DNA of 64,000 bases from the NCBI RefSeq assembly GCF_035582795.1, contig NC_134365.1, positions 221,481,887 through 221,545,886 of the forward strand, given 5' to 3'. This stretch comes from Mycteria americana (Eukaryota > Chordata > Aves > Ciconiiformes > Ciconiidae). The translations under genes were made by a program, and so were the position numbers. The notes under the pieces were generated by a model that worked only from the letters and a program-made list of their open reading frames with translations, was not told the DNA's origin and did not search any database. Below, one piece after another: positions 24,801 to 39,800 of this stretch. Within the stretch, counting starts at the first letter, position 1; each line of letters starts with the position of its first letter.

Positions 24801-27800
24801 ACGTGCTGTACGAACATCAGCACGTAACTGCAGGGAGCTTTCGGTTGCAGAAGCTATGCAAGTGTAGGTGAAGTGGTGTAACAGTCAGCTAACAAAGATA
24901 CCAGAAAGGGAGAATGTCTCTGGCTTTTCCATATGAGCCATAAGACTGTTAATATATTGCCATACATCAAATTAACTGATTTACATAGTATTTTGGTTTT
25001 AAATGTTTCCTCTGAGTAGCTTAGTGGGTGTATGTTTTTGCTGGTTTTGGGGACAAATCATAAAGCAACTGCTATCTTTGTGTTCTCTAAGACCAATGTT
25101 AAAGTTATGTTTCACTGACATGAGGACTGCTTTTGGGAGCGGATTTTTTTTTTTTTCCTGCAGAAAGATGCTAGTTCTTAAAGATACATCCAGTGACTTC
25201 TTTGGAGAATTCTGTGTTTAGTGGCCGTATCGCATACTGTGTGTCAAACACATTCTTTCTGAACTTTCAAGTAATTGCAGAAATTTGTTTTTAATTCTGT
25301 CGGTTTTACTGACAAGATTCTTGAGACCCTTCTAAGTACAGTTAAAAATCCAAGTTTGGGGAGCAGTGAAAGTGGCTATTAAAATGCTGCTTATGATACT
25401 TACTTTCAGGAGTAGGAGTTATTTTTTTTTAACCCATTCCTATCAAGTGTATATACTGAGCCGGGAAAGTGTCAAAAATGGCTGGGATTCTCCGACAGAG
25501 AGAAATACGCATCTTTATTTGAGAGTTTGTGGTAAATAGGGGCTTTGACTCTCTTGTACCCACCTCCCTAACAATTAACGTAACTTGAAAAGACAAGCTT
25601 TATTTTTGGTTTTACAATGTCAGCTTTATTTTACTGTGCCTGTTTACAGACCTTTCCTGTGGGTGGGGAGGAAGGAAATACCACTTTGAAGTTAGGATTT
25701 TTTTGTCTGTCTTCCAGCAGCACAGATTGAGAATTCACTTGTGTTACCTGCCTTGGAAAAACCTGTTCTAAAGTCTGTGTTTCTCACTTACAGGCTTCAT
25801 GTAGCTGGAAAGTGTGTTTGTGACTAGGCAAACACATCAGTGTCTCAATGGCAGCAAGAGCTCTTGAATCTTTTATAAATAAGGATGATACAGAAAAGAG
25901 AATATGATAGAAATGAGAGTTACAATGAAGGCTAGTTTGTGCAGGCAGGCATTTTTTAGGCTAGGAAGAACTTGTTGCACTGCAGAACTAGGAATTATTT
26001 AAAAACAATATGTATATAGTTCCGATCCTGATTTCAAGAACTAAATGAAGACCTTAATCTTCTTTTGCAGAACCAAAAAACAAAAGAACAGATTGAAAAC
26101 TTGTTACAGAATGGAAAGCATAAAGAGTTACGGGATCGTCTCTGCTGCAGGCTGACCTTTGGGACTGCCGGTCTTCGCTCTGCGATGGGAGCAGGCTTTT
26201 GCTACATTAATGATCTTACGGTGATCCAGTCAACACAGGTAAGCTGAAGAGTAGCATAGGAGACAACTGAATGGTTTCACAGTAAATGTTTGGGTCCTAT
26301 AGTGTACCACTGAAATACAAGCTGAGGGTGAAACACAACAGCCGTTCAACAGCAGAGTGACAGCATGAAATGTTTGGTGCTGGAAGACAATAAAGTAGCT
26401 TGAACAGGTTTAATTGGACATCCTAGGAGGCAGAATATAATCACTTCCACTGGAATTTGGCCAGTAGTTAAAGTCTATTATACTGCTCTGAAGCTAGAAA
26501 TCATCAGCTGTCTTAACAGCTTTTACTATTTGTCAAAAACTAAACAAAAAAGCCCAAGAAAACCCAAAAAGCAAACCCACCCTCAACCAGAAAAGCCTTT
26601 TCTTTCATTTTTAGCCGAAGTTGTGAATAACTATACCAAAATAGATTTTACTAAGAAAATGAACAGGAAGTAAGATGAAAAAGCAAATGTAGACTGACTG
26701 TGAAGAACATCTGTATTGTAAATTGTTTAACTTCGGGGGAATCCTTCCAGTAACACTAGTTGTGTTACCTACAACTGGATTGGATAGTTGTAGCAAATAT
26801 TGTGGTTAAGTGCACTGGCATTACTGTAGCTCTTGGCACTTTTCTAGGTAGAGATGCAAGAAAGTAATTTGAGATACGAACTTAAACTCTCAAACTGCAA
26901 ATCTTGTGTTACATATTGTATCAGAGAGGTCGATGATTCATGGCTTATCTATGATTTAATATTTGTTTATTTGGGTTAGAGATACCATTATAGAATTATT
27001 TGCTAAGAAAACATTGGAGGACTAGTTCTTTGAAGTTTGGAGTGGAGTATTTTGGGATGGACTTCTTGATTTGGATACAGACAGGGAGATCTTGGAACTT
27101 AGATGTAGCTTTTGACTGCCATTTTGATAGCTGTATATTAGTGTTGTTGGAAAGGGTCTGATGGGATGGGTGTGCATGGGTTTACCCCATGTGTGGGGTA
27201 AAGTTTTGGCCAGGGAGGCTGTAGTTCTAATTTCCTGCTCCTCTGCCAGAGATTAGGCTCTGCTTGGTGGTGGTGCTGGATGTACATTTGGAAGGGCACA
27301 AAAGCTGGGACGTGGAGTTGAGGAGCTGGATAGAGGCTGCCATGGAGTCACAAATGGTGTCAGTGCTGTGGTGGGGAAGACTGGTGGCAGACTCCTCACT
27401 TCTGACACATCTTTTCCTTGATTCCCTAGGTTCTTTTGACTAGCTGTTTAAGTTGATTAACAACCAGAAATACAATTTTCTGGACTTGTTTCTTCAATAT
27501 CTGTTACCCTTTTTTTTTCCTCTGTTGATTTTGGTCTTGCATGCCAGAAGAGGGCTGGAAAACAATTGGACTCTTCTCCATTTCCCTCCCTGCTTCTCTT
27601 TCAAGCAGTGTTAATGAGTTGTATGTGTGGTGACTGTCTGCATGAATCAACCTGTTGATTAATATAAGGCTTAATCATCTCTGCTTTTCTTTGAAGCACT
27701 GTTTTGTTCAAGGGCAGATGATATATTCTTTTTCAAAGAACTTGGTCCCCTGTTGACTCATTTCTTTCCCCACCTTTTCGGTAAACACCTTGGGAAGGAA

Positions 27801-30800
27801 CAGTTGATGTTGATTTAGTTTTTGATCAAAGGTGCTCCATGCTCCTTTTCTATATTGCTGTCTCATAGTGGATTTGTTCTTAAATTTGCTTATTGTACAG
27901 TACCAGGGTGCTTTTCAGGTGATGTGTTCCTCTATCAATTTTTCCCCAAAACAAGTAGATAAAATAACTAATCTTCACAACTAAACTTCATAAGAAATTA
28001 ATTCAGAGTACATTTGAAATTGATCTGATATTATCCAGACTTTGAGCATGTGAAAGAAGACTCTGAATTTGAACATTGATTTATCTAGGGCTGTAGTCCT
28101 GTTAAACTATCATTCCTGACTTTGATTAGTCATTCTTGCACATGCTTTATTATGGTAAATATTAAGCAAAAAGCAGTTGGATTCTTAATCTGCAAAATAT
28201 AGCTTTCTCTCAGCCCAGTGAAGGTAGTGGGAGGCAAGGAAAGAGAAGTGTTGAATCCTTTTGAAAATGAATAGCATGAGTCAGAAACTGGATGTTCTGT
28301 ATTTCCTTTCCTTGTGAGCATATAAAATACAAATTGATTTGGACTGTGTGTATTAAATATACTTAAACATCTTATCTGTTCCTACCTTTAGTCTTGACTG
28401 ACTGTTGAAAACATAACGAACTGACGTATTTGTAACCGTTGTACTTGGAACATCAATAAAAAGTTTTTGTTATGACAAACCTACTGAATTTATCTACTTT
28501 GTTAAGTATTTTTTTTTTATAAATGGAGCTTCAGCCATATGATAAAAGGTGTTTTATTACATGATTTACAAAGGGTTGATAAAATCTCTCGTTTAATACT
28601 GTGTACTTAAACATTTTAAAATAGTCATCTCTCTGCAGGTTGATGCTCTGATACAAGTCCCTCAGTAGACATTACTTAAATAGTTTGTTTTCTGTTGGCT
28701 CAGGGCGAAGTGGTGTGCTTAAAACTTGGAACAGCTGGGACTTTATTAAGCTGTTTGACATACTGCTGATGTCTGACTTGTACAACTGGAGCCCAGACTT
28801 CTGCGGTGAAACCAAATTCCAATAGCTGTTTATACAGGCTTTGAAAAGAAGTAACATGTTGAAGCTCATTGGTAGCGTTTGAAACCCAGCCTTATATCTG
28901 ACCATTTTTTCCTCCTCAGTTTAGTCTTGGGTCTAACAGAAAGTTTTCTTTAGGTTTCTAACCTCTAAACTGGACACACCTTAGAATGATGCTTCCTTTA
29001 ATTCAAGCCTTACTGATCTAAATATGCCAAACTCATCTGCTACAAATACTGTAATGGTACGAACAAAACTTACTGATGTGGTACAGGTGGTCTCCACTGA
29101 TCCAGTGGGAACGAGCTGAAGAGATTAAGAAAAAAATAGTTTAAAAACTAGTAGTTTGTTGCCAGTGATGGAATTGTTAAGACTAGCGAAGTTGCTTTAA
29201 ACAAGTCCACTTTGAAGCAGAGTAAACATCTTGATGATGCAGAGGAAGTTAATAATAGTCACCCTACTTTTTGGCCTGTGCAGTCTGAGTTTGGAGTTGC
29301 TCATGCACCAAGCGCCTGAACATTGCATGCTGCCTTTGTGTTTCCAGTCTCGTGGAAGCGTGACTGAGCTTGGATAGGCTGACTGATACGCATTCTTGGC
29401 AGAAAGTGAAAAGTTTCGTTTTGGTCAGCAGGGAATGTGTTTGCAAGTTCAGTTTCATGGGCACTACGTGTTTTCTGAAAGTAATAAACTGGGTTGGATT
29501 CATTTGCTCCCTCTGTGGAGCTTCTATTTTTAGTTGTTTATTAAAGCCAGGTATCAAGTTAGAGAAAACAGTCTCTGGGAAGCAGATTAAAACTTGTTTC
29601 TGAAGTAAACTGCATCCGATTTAATGTCTGTCTTTGACTGCACTTGTTTCAGGAGCTAAGGCCATTAACAGTTTTGCTGAACCTAATCTGAAAATGGGCA
29701 ACCCTGTCTCTATATTTGTCCTTACCTGCTACAGGAATAAATGGCCATCAAAAAAGTGGACTTCAGTGTAATTAAAATATTTCCTTAAATTAAAAGAAAC
29801 CTTATTTAAGTTGCATGCTTCAGCGCATTCTGTGCATGCTTCTTCATTTGCACGATTATATTGATATCATGAAAAGTCAGATCCAGAAAGGTACAGAACA
29901 TCCAGAAATTGCTTTTGACTCTACGCATAAAGCCTGGATTTTCCTGCTCAAGTATTGTTTCTGTCCTGCTGAACCAATTGTTTTTATTAATAGGTAAGTA
30001 GCCCATCACTGACTTCCACAATGACAAAACCAGCCATCTTAGCATCATTGCTACAAGTTTCTTGTTGCTATATAAGCAAAGCTAAAGATAATAGTTGAAA
30101 GATTTAAACACTGGGCTTCATAAAGCTGTTACTATCTCTCCTGATTCATCAACCAAAAATCTTTCCATCCCATTCTTGATACCATCACTTTCCCCTCGCT
30201 TCTCTTTTGAAATTGATAAGAGGATGCAAGAGGATTATTTAAAACATGGCAGTAGAAGCAGGCTAGATCTGTCTGAGTTTTCTATAGGGAAATCACCTGA
30301 ACTGTGCAGTGCTGTAAATATTTGTAATACTTCAGTGCACCTAAAGAGAATTTTGGTTTGGATCCACTGAGGTGGTTACACATTTGTATGCTGACACTTG
30401 CTAATAAGTTATTCATTATCACCAAGTATGTAATGGCAAGATGTTGACGTGGATATCTTCAATTTAGAAGCAGTAGCTATCCTAAGAGAAATTAGATGGG
30501 GACGCTATCAAAACCTGAGTCTTGGAAACAGGAATTCTTTAAATTGAGAAACTTATTACAGAAAGGACTTATCCCAAGAGGTGTTGGAGTTACTAACTGC
30601 CCTCTAAGAAAGGGAGAATGGCACTTGGAAAAAAAAAAAAAAAAAAAAAAAAAGGTGTGAACTTGAGTAGAGGGTTCAGATAGTGGAGAGACTCAGCATT
30701 CACTTCCTCTTGCTGTCATTTTTTATTTATTTTTATTTCCTGCAGCTTTAATAAAGGTATTTGCCTAGTAAACAAGTCCCGTAGGGCCGGACTAATTTCA

Positions 30801-33800
30801 GCTGTGGGATATTTGGCTAAGCTTAAGGTGTTTTGTTCTCGTACTGCATATCGTATTGTCTTAATTTCAAACAAAACTTCTCCATGGCAGAAAGTAAAGA
30901 CATTCCAGTTTTTATTCATATGAAATCTTTGATCTAGTGTCAAACAGTGAAGCTGGTTTAAGAGGATGTCCTAGGAAAAAATCTCGCCTCACCCTTGAGG
31001 AGAGTGTTACTTAGATTGTAATGGCACCCAACAGCTGCCAAAAATGCTCAGGCAGAAATAGGTTGGATGAGGTGCAGGGGAGAAAGTACGGAAGATCAAA
31101 TCTGCTAAAAAGATCAGTATAAGCCCTTACTTGGCAACAAAAATGAATCGGTGGCTCTGTGTTTGAGGAATGGGGGAATGGAAAGTTGGGAGATGTATAC
31201 GGGTGGGGGCATTAGAGCCAAAAAGCCAAACCGGCTATGATGGTTGTCATTGGGAAGTAAGGGGCGAGGAAGAAATTTGATGTGCAGAATCCTAGAGATC
31301 CCGGGGTTGCCAAAAGGTCAAGGGATGCCTCTGCTGTCAAGGTAATGGAAATGGTAATTTCCATTACACAGGTGGGAAATGGAAATCCTGTGTAACAGTT
31401 CTACGTTTGTAAAGAGTGGTTTGTAATGTGTTGACTTTCTTATGTGGACAGGAGTATTAGTTGTTCTGTCTGAACTTACCTTGATTCATGCTGCTTCTGA
31501 AAAAGTTTATATGCCCCTGTTTGTTTTCTGCTTCTAACCAGTACCGGTTTGGCTAATATGGTCCTGCATCTTCCATAAATTTTGTCTTTTTCGTGCAGTT
31601 TCTTGATGTTTGAGGAACTAGTTCAGATAAAACTCTGCAATGTGCTCTGACCTCAAGCTACCGCTAGCCTAAATAAGAGATCTGTTGACAAGAAATCTGC
31701 CATTCATCTCTTTAAATGTTACTCAATCTGTTCTAGTCAAACTTGAACGAGTTTTCCCCATTCCTGTCTTATCTCTTTACAACTGTGAATGAAAGTTCTT
31801 GATAAGTTGTCAGGCGGTGTGAACAGGTTTGTGTATCAACACACTTCAGTTCAGCGTGAAGGTGACTTCAGCTGGCGATGACGCCATGGAGCAGCTTCCA
31901 GTTCTGTCGGTATTCAAAGATTTGTTTTTATTTTAAAGTTGTTTTTTTTTCTCTCTCTCTCTGCGAATCCCCCTATAGACACACTACATCTGCAGCTGAA
32001 ATAGTTCTCCAAAGAGATGCCAGTATCCACTTGTTCGTGCTTTGAAGCACATCCTTTGGTGGAAAGGGCAAGAACCATTAAAAAAGTTGAGCTCAACTGA
32101 ATTTTATGAGTAGGAGTCAGGCTAGCTTTCCAATTGAGAGATTGCTTATTGGTGATAGTGAGTCAGATCCAGATAAGAACATTGCAAAGAATTTCACTTA
32201 ATACTGGGGGGGGGGGGTAAATCTGTTTAATTCTAGTACAAAATACCCCCGCTCCTTCTATCAAGAGGAAACTTGTACCCTCATCGGAGGTAGCCTTTTT
32301 AGGATAAGCTTGGCTATGGTAAGTTCACAGTGATGTGTTTGTGTTGGGGAAAGCTGCTTTCTGATTGTAATGAGCTGTAGCCTCTGGAAATTTCCGCTAA
32401 CTATAGTGCTTCCATCTTTTTGTCTGAAACTGCTGATCCATCCTGGGTTGTTTCTGTGACCGATCTCCAGAGATATTCTAACTGGGAAATGAATGGACGT
32501 GAAGGCCACAGGGAAGGTGAAGCTGGAACACCATCTAATGCTCTCTTTCAAAGACCGCCTATCTCCTTCTGCTTTGAAAAGAAGGGGTGGCTGACTGAGA
32601 GGCTGTTTGTTTTTCTCCTGCGTATGCTTCAGCGCATATTTCTCCTCACCCCCAATGTGTTCTAAAAATTTATTCCCTTCATCTGCTCCCCTTTCTTCTC
32701 CCTGCACAGGGGTCTTCTCTGGTATCTTGCTATTGGAAATGTTCTGCCTTAGTGTATAGAATACAGCTTGTATTTGCACTACTGTATCTGCATAGTATAT
32801 AAATCGAGGACTTTAATCTGTCTACCTGGAGCAGGTCACTAGTAATAAACTTTTGTTTGAAAAAGTGGGTAAGGATGAAGCATCCTGTTAATGCAAATTT
32901 AGAGCTAACACTTTGGAAGCAGTGCTGAAAAGGTGTCTGACTTGTACTGTGAACACAAGGGTAAAGACTAGCACTGACCAGCAGCACTAGCCTTATATTG
33001 CCTGAGTGGATGGACTTTCAAAAAAAAAATGGATTTTTCTCCCTTGGGTCTTTAAGAAGATGGTTTGAATACAGAAAAGCACAGTACGGATTGAAAACAA
33101 GTGTTTGCTGCTTGAGGATTTTGCTGGCTCGAGCTTTCTGTTTATGCTGTTCGGTCACTTATTGTTGTACCGCGTCTGTTTTCCACAACTGTTTCTCTTT
33201 TTGCTTGCTTTCTTTCTGTGAACACTTTGGGGAAAAAATAAATATGCTGCTTTTGTGCATATAATTATTGACACTTTTGCTGAGCTGTATTTTGCCTACT
33301 GACATTATACATCCGATGTGAAAGATCATTTTTAATGTTTGTGTGTGCTGCGCTAGAGCTAATTCTTACCTACCTTTTTTTCTTCTTTTTTTTCTTTCCA
33401 GGGTATCTACAAGTATCTTGAGAGGTGTTTTTCAGACTTTAAGCAGAGAGGCTTTGTTGTTGGATATGACACACGAGGTCAGGTGACCAGCAACTGCAGC
33501 AGTAAGAAGTATGAGTATTGATTACATTTGCAAGACTAGAAATTAAATTGTGGCTTTAAATGCATTCCATTCTATCAGAATATTTTTGTCATGAACTGTA
33601 CACACTCTTTCCCCTCCCTTAGTCCATTTAAATAGTAATGGAGAGGCATGGACTAAAGCCTTTATAATAGCAGTTGCCAGCAAATGTGGAATGTAAGGCT
33701 AGTCACTTCACCAAAGAATTTACAGTCTAAATGCACAAGAACATTAGGCAGACATTAAGAAGTTGTTATGCCCGGAGAGAAATTTGAATGTGAAGGTAAA

Positions 33801-36800
33801 TTCAGAATACTAACATCTAGCTTGAAATCACTAAATGTTAATGCACTATTGTTAACACTGTTGTTCTTTTGTATTACGCATCTGATTTAAGCTTGCTTGG
33901 GGGAGGAGAATTCTACCTGCAGCCTACTGTAACCCAGTATTTTGGTACCCTTATGCTAGTCTGCGATCCCAGTGTATTTCCACATTGGGCATATTTTACC
34001 TGGAATGCTTAAAATGTAAACTTCCAGTGACACCAAATTGTGCTCTTTGCAAGGAAAGGGGAGAGAGGATCTGTAAAGGAACTGCTTGCTGAATTCTGTA
34101 AGGACTCCTAATCCCCTGTCATTGCAGGAGCAAAATGCATGTGGTAATGGCACGCTTTACAAAAAAGCCAACCCAGTAGCTAATTATTATTTAGTTAGAG
34201 TAGTTAATCGTTGTAGTTAATGCAGTTATTATAGTTAATTGTAACTACTGTAGTTTTCTTTTTTATTTTTGTCAACATGTAATATTCTAGGGATGTAAAA
34301 GTTCTTGGTATGATAGAGCACAGAATCTAGCGACTGTATTCTAGGAGTTTCCCATTCCCCTGAAGTCTGCCTCTCCACGCTTTCCTGTCTGGTCTTCAGA
34401 TGTGTGTGGCACATTATCCACCAGGCTTTGGCATAAGGGTTTTAAACACTTGTTACACTGCATTTGCAAGGCTGTCGCCCAAATTGTCTGGGTTATGCAT
34501 AGCTTAAAAATGTGGAAGTGTAAGAAAAACATTCCTTTTCAGCCACACAAAGCTTGGAATTCAGGCTTGATGGCAGTGCAGTCGTGTGTTTCACATGTCA
34601 AAGGAGAAAATCAGTTCCCAACTACATGTTTCTTTAGTCCCTTTGGGGTGACACGCAGTTACGGTAGTGCTAAAATCAAATTGAACCTCCCCGAAAGAGT
34701 GTTTTCAATTGGATCAGCATGTTTATCCAGCACTAGTTTATCCAGCACTATGTGAGCAGGAGTGCCCCTTTCTTTGCATCAGTTCCAGTGCCGAGGGAGA
34801 TGGCAGACAGTCCGGCTGTATCCCGTAATTAAGTTGATGTAAACCGTTGTGATACGCAAGCAAAATTTCAGTAGCTTCAACTACAAGCTGAGCTCTCCAA
34901 CTCTTTTAAGTGGTTTCAGGTTACATTTGATAGGTGCTACAGTGAAATTCTAAGTAACTGAAACTTAGATTACAGTATACTCATTGTGGGAGATAAGGAA
35001 GCAAGTATTAATGCTTGTCTGTAAAACCGAGTGAGCAAAGCAAACTTACGCTATTTAATCTCTCATCTGTTTTGGTTCTGAGACTTCCCATTAACTGCTG
35101 AGCTGTGTGTACCTGACTTGAAAAGAACAGTTTCATATCAGTTACCCAAAAGAGAATGAGTTTCCCTGCTGCTTGAAAGGAAAAGTTTATTATAAGGCAA
35201 GGTTTAAAAACATGGGTGCTGTGACTGTTTCTAAACTTTCTCAAATAAGAGTGTGCTGGTTTGCAGAAGTATATTTTAGGAGTAGATCTGTTTCATGGAT
35301 ATTGTCTGAAGCTGCTGAACAAGGCTGGCAAACAAGCTTTGCTGTGTGGGATACCAGATTCTTTTCCAAACCTGCTGTTGCAGACATCTGGCACTTTAAA
35401 CTTTCTGGGAGATTGGTTCTGTCCTTGAATGAAGGACGAGTGTCCCACCAGTAGGTTCTATATCTTTGTTTTTGATATCACTGTTTTATTTACGTGGTTG
35501 ACTGAAGTGCCTTGAGCTCTTCAAGCAGCAAATAAAAGCGCTGTCTCAGATTCTACAGCCTGAAAGCTCTATTACATTGACTGTACAAACTGTAGGATAC
35601 TCCTCTTAGTGTAAGCCAAAAAACAATAAAGGGATTTAAGAAACAAGTGAAATGAAGGTTACAGTAATGCTGTATGGCTATTGGATTGTCGTGGGGAGTT
35701 GGGTTGACTGAATGTTTTCTTTTTTGTGTTGGTAGACTTGCAAAGCTCACTGCAGCAGTCCTGCTGGCTAAAGATGTACCTGTATACTTCTTTTCCACCT
35801 ATGTCCCTACACCGTTTGTGGTGAGTCATCTTCTCTTTTATATTTTAGAGCCATGCAGTTAAGGGAGTATTTGGAAGTTTACTAAAAATATGAACTAGCA
35901 ATTTTCTACTCAAATTCCTTTATTTAAACGGAAAAACAGAGGCTGCTTGGTACGCTTGGCTCTTCAAGGAGGCTGTAAGAAGAACGTCACTGAATTCTTC
36001 TGGGTGCAGATAGTCAACAAAATCACATTTCACCCTAGGCTGCTATGCGAGGGCAATAGTTATTGCAGTCCAGGCTTTGCTCTCTTAGTTACAGGTGAAG
36101 CATTCTGCTATTCTTTTATTCTGTGCTTAAACACCTGGGTGTCATAAGGGTCAAGGGTGATATTTATGTGTGTGTGAGTATACACACATGTATAGGGACT
36201 GTGTGTTTTTGGACATAAGACTTACATGGCTTATAGTGGAAGAAATGAAGGATTGCCTCTACTTTTAATATCTCAAAAAATAGACATTTCTGTTCTAGTC
36301 ATGGAAGCTTTTTCTTGCAGGGTTTTAAACCCTTGTTTTCTATTCTGCAAGCTTTTCTAGTGTGCTGTGTATGCTGTGGGTCTTGTTTTGAGGGGAGGAC
36401 TGAAAAGAACTGGATGCTCTTTAGCTGGAAATACCTGTAACTTGTTTTTCAACAAGCCTTTTGGTGAATTCCTTCATTGTGTTTCAACTTGTTTTCTCTT
36501 TCTCAAGTACTAGAGTAATCTGAGTCTAGGCTTTCTTTAGTTGGCCAGTTAATTGTGTTTATGTAATTGGTAAATAGAATAATGTTCCTATGCAACAGAA
36601 CAAGCTTTCTCTCTATTACTAGCTACAGGAGACAGAATGATGAGCATTCATGTATACAATTTTCAAATAAACTGGTGAAGCATTAAGAGCCACTTCTCCT
36701 GTAGCATCCTATTGCATAACTGTCCTAATAATATAATGTTATTTGTGCCTGCTGTGGAACCCTTGAGTAAATCGACATTTCTGGGTTTCCTTTGTAGCCC

Positions 36801-39800
36801 TATGCTGTTCAGCAGCTCAAAGCTGTGGCTGGTGTGATGATCACAGCATCCCACAACCGGAAGGAGGACAACGGCTACAAGGTAAGGCTTGAACTTGAAG
36901 TTCGCAGCGTGTCACAGCCAGCCGCTTTTCAGTATTACCTACATGGCTTTGGCATTTGGCAGCTTCTGGAGCGTCCGTGCATGTACATCAGGAGAAATTA
37001 TTTCAAGTAATTCATCCTTCTATAACCTGAATTACACACGCTTTCTTCTGCGACTAGAACTTAAGACCACACTGCTTGTGTATCTTGAGCACGTCTGTTG
37101 TGACACTCCACAGAGTCTAATCAGCAGCTGAAGAAATGCTTAAGCAATTTCTGTTCACTTCTTAGGCTTAAAAATGGGTTTAAAACTAAGCTAGAACTTA
37201 GGTGAATTAATCCACACAGTAGGTAAGTGTGCTGAAGATGGTGATGGTTGATTAATAAAACTTTGATTAATAAAGTTAATTAATTATTAAAAAAGTTGAT
37301 TAATAAAACTTTGTCATAGTGTGTTGCTCCCTGTAAGGTTGTTTTTCTGGGCATCAAGAGAGAGGCAGGTGGCTTCATTTTGAAAGCTTGGAGCAGTATA
37401 ACCATCCATAATAGCAAATGCTGCTTATGGAGTAGTGTAACACAGTATTTCCTTTCTAAAATTTAAGAATCTGAACTAAACTCCAACTAAACTTAGCATT
37501 CTAGAAGCTTAGGAACAGGTCAGTGAGTAATGGCAGTGATAGGAAAACCAATCTTACTCTGCACAGAGATAACTCTTGGAGGTGATTGTATTGCACTTGT
37601 CCTCTGTGGAACAAGTTGTAAAGTACTTCACCAGCCTTTACTTTCTCTTAGCTATAGCAATGAATAAGAAAATAAGCCACATCAGTTTTCCAGGTGCTTC
37701 ATTTATCAAGAAGCTATTATGTTTGTGTCTTCTGATATAAAGCATTTTACTTCTGTCAGGATATAGTTTTTTCTAGTCTTTCACAAGAATTGTTTTATCT
37801 TTCACTACTTCCGCTGTGAACTCAGCAGCTTCTGAAGGTTTTGGACAATTTTAACCAAACTTGACAAACCCATAGTTTTGAAGATACTGAGTACCTATGG
37901 GTTTCATGAAAGCCAGCGGACAAGGAGAGACAGATAGGTCCGAGTAGAAAGTCTGCAATGTGAACTCAACCATGCTATTGGAAACAAACGGTGGGAAAAC
38001 TGGCATCTAAATAATTCTTTAACAAAGACTTTTTATAGTTCAGGGTTTGATAGTGTTTCCAGCTGAAAGATTACAGTTGTTCAGTTATGGAAAAACATGT
38101 ACCTTGGCACACTGCTTATCTGTTTCGCTTCTATTTCAAAAACAAGTTGTGCTTCTTTTTCAAAAGGAATGCCAGACGATGTGGAAGGTAATGTTTTTCT
38201 TCTGTTACAGTTTGCACAACACTCTCAAATGTAAGTGCCCAGTTTCGGTTTCTCACGTCCTGATGATTTCAGTCGTAATAGTTGAATACCAGCTTTTTTG
38301 AAAATGGGTTGTGTTGCTGAGTAGCTATCATTACATAACTAAAATTGTAAACTATATGATTCCAAATGATTTTTGAGAATCGAGCCAGTCTGACGCTAGC
38401 CTTTTTTGTGATGTACGCAGGAAGTATGCAGAATTCTACAGCTAAAAGAATTTATGAAGTTGATAATCTTTGTAAATAAACTGTGTTCTTCCTTGTTTTC
38501 CTTAAACTTATACCAGGTTTATTGGGAAAATGGAGCACAGATCACCTCTCCTCACGATAAGGAAATTATAAAATGTATAGAAGAGTGCGTTGAACCATGG
38601 AATGGCTCTTGGAATGAGAATCTAGTGGAGACCAGTCCCCTTAGACAGGATCCTCTGCAGAAAATTTGTGACTGTTACATGGAGGATCTGAAAAAGATCT
38701 GTTATCATAGGTATTGTATAGAACAAAATGTACTTAAATTATGTTTTTAATTAAGCTCTTGGTTACATGTGGAGAACTGACTACTGACAGATAGACTTCA
38801 ATAATAAAGCATGCAATGCTACCATACATAAACATTTTTGATTTGGGTATAGGGATTGGGCTGTCTTCCAAAATTTTAAGTTTTGGACCTGCCTGTAATG
38901 ATTTTTTTTCATCACAAATCAGTGACTTGATTTCTGTCTTCACGGTTCACAGAAGCTGGGTGCTCCACTCTGCCACAGACATCACTGTCTGCTTGAGGCC
39001 ATTGCTCTGTGCTCTTCATGGTGGGAGTAATGTTTGGTCATCTCCCCGTTCTGTCTCGCCCCAGCCCTTCTCTGATGCGTCATTCAATTAGATGGTCACC
39101 ATCATTAGGACTAAGCCATGCTTCTTGACAATAAAGCAGCCTGCCTTTGGACACTAGGCTACAGTAAAGCACCCTGATGTGATCCATTTTATGCAAACGA
39201 ATATGCTCAAAGAGTTCTGAATAAAAGGCAGAAATTAGAAGTAAGGGTGAGGTGTACATGCATGGAATACAGGTGAAAAAATTAAGCTTAAAGGTTAGGT
39301 GGGGCAGAAGGCAAGAATAAAAGGAGGAGGATGAATAACATAGGTAGAGTAGAGCCAGAGTAAGATCTTCAGGGTGGTGGAAGAGCTTGAGTTTGATGCA
39401 GAAATTACCAGTTCATTCTTGGGAGACTTTCAGCTGATTCAGCAGAAGGTAAATATCTCTTCCCCCCCCCCCCCCTCAGGAGAAGGAGCTTTAAACCAGC
39501 AATTTCTAGTGAAAGTCCAAATGAGCACTTTTCACTCATTCCTTGTTTGAAATTAATGCAGAAATCAGCAGAATAGTACAAAGTGTAGTTGCATTTTCTT
39601 TTGCTTTTTCTTTCCCACATGGAAGTAGTCTTGTTAAATAATGAAAATCTTACTGAAGTTCTTTTTTCCTTCTCAGGGAGCTAAATGAGCAAACAAATTT
39701 GAAGTTTGTTCATACCTCTTTTCACGGAGTTGGACACGACTATGTGCAGTTGGCTTTCAAAGCATTTGGCTTTCAGCCCCCCATTCCAGTACCTGAACAA

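Larger units (their letters stand above)
11703..26070 (+). other. PGM2L1: PGM2L1 intron 1 (14.4 kb)
   Basis: The largest intron, running from the CpG island into AT-rich DNA. It holds the 81-bp minisatellite (16343-17420), a stray unit of it at 17805-17866, a CR1 fragment (19615-19940), a TA/TG microsatellite (20236-20262), a probable older LINE/SINE end (24560-24775), long T tracts near 12560, 12900 and 12930, and an (AAT)n patch near 12382. I found no nested gene. Confidence 0.85.
26239..33401 (+). other. PGM2L1: PGM2L1 intron 2 (7.2 kb)
   Basis: AT-rich intron with no nested gene seen. It holds a 25-base poly-A run (30629-30653), a double hairpin (31342-31395), a G10 run near 32207-32217 and scattered short frames of no recognisable kind. 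Confidence 0.85.

Noticed and set aside
33502-33507. GTAAGA as the exon 3 donor
   Set aside because: Using it breaks the reading frame into exon 4; the GTATGA donor at 33509 restores both frame and family length.
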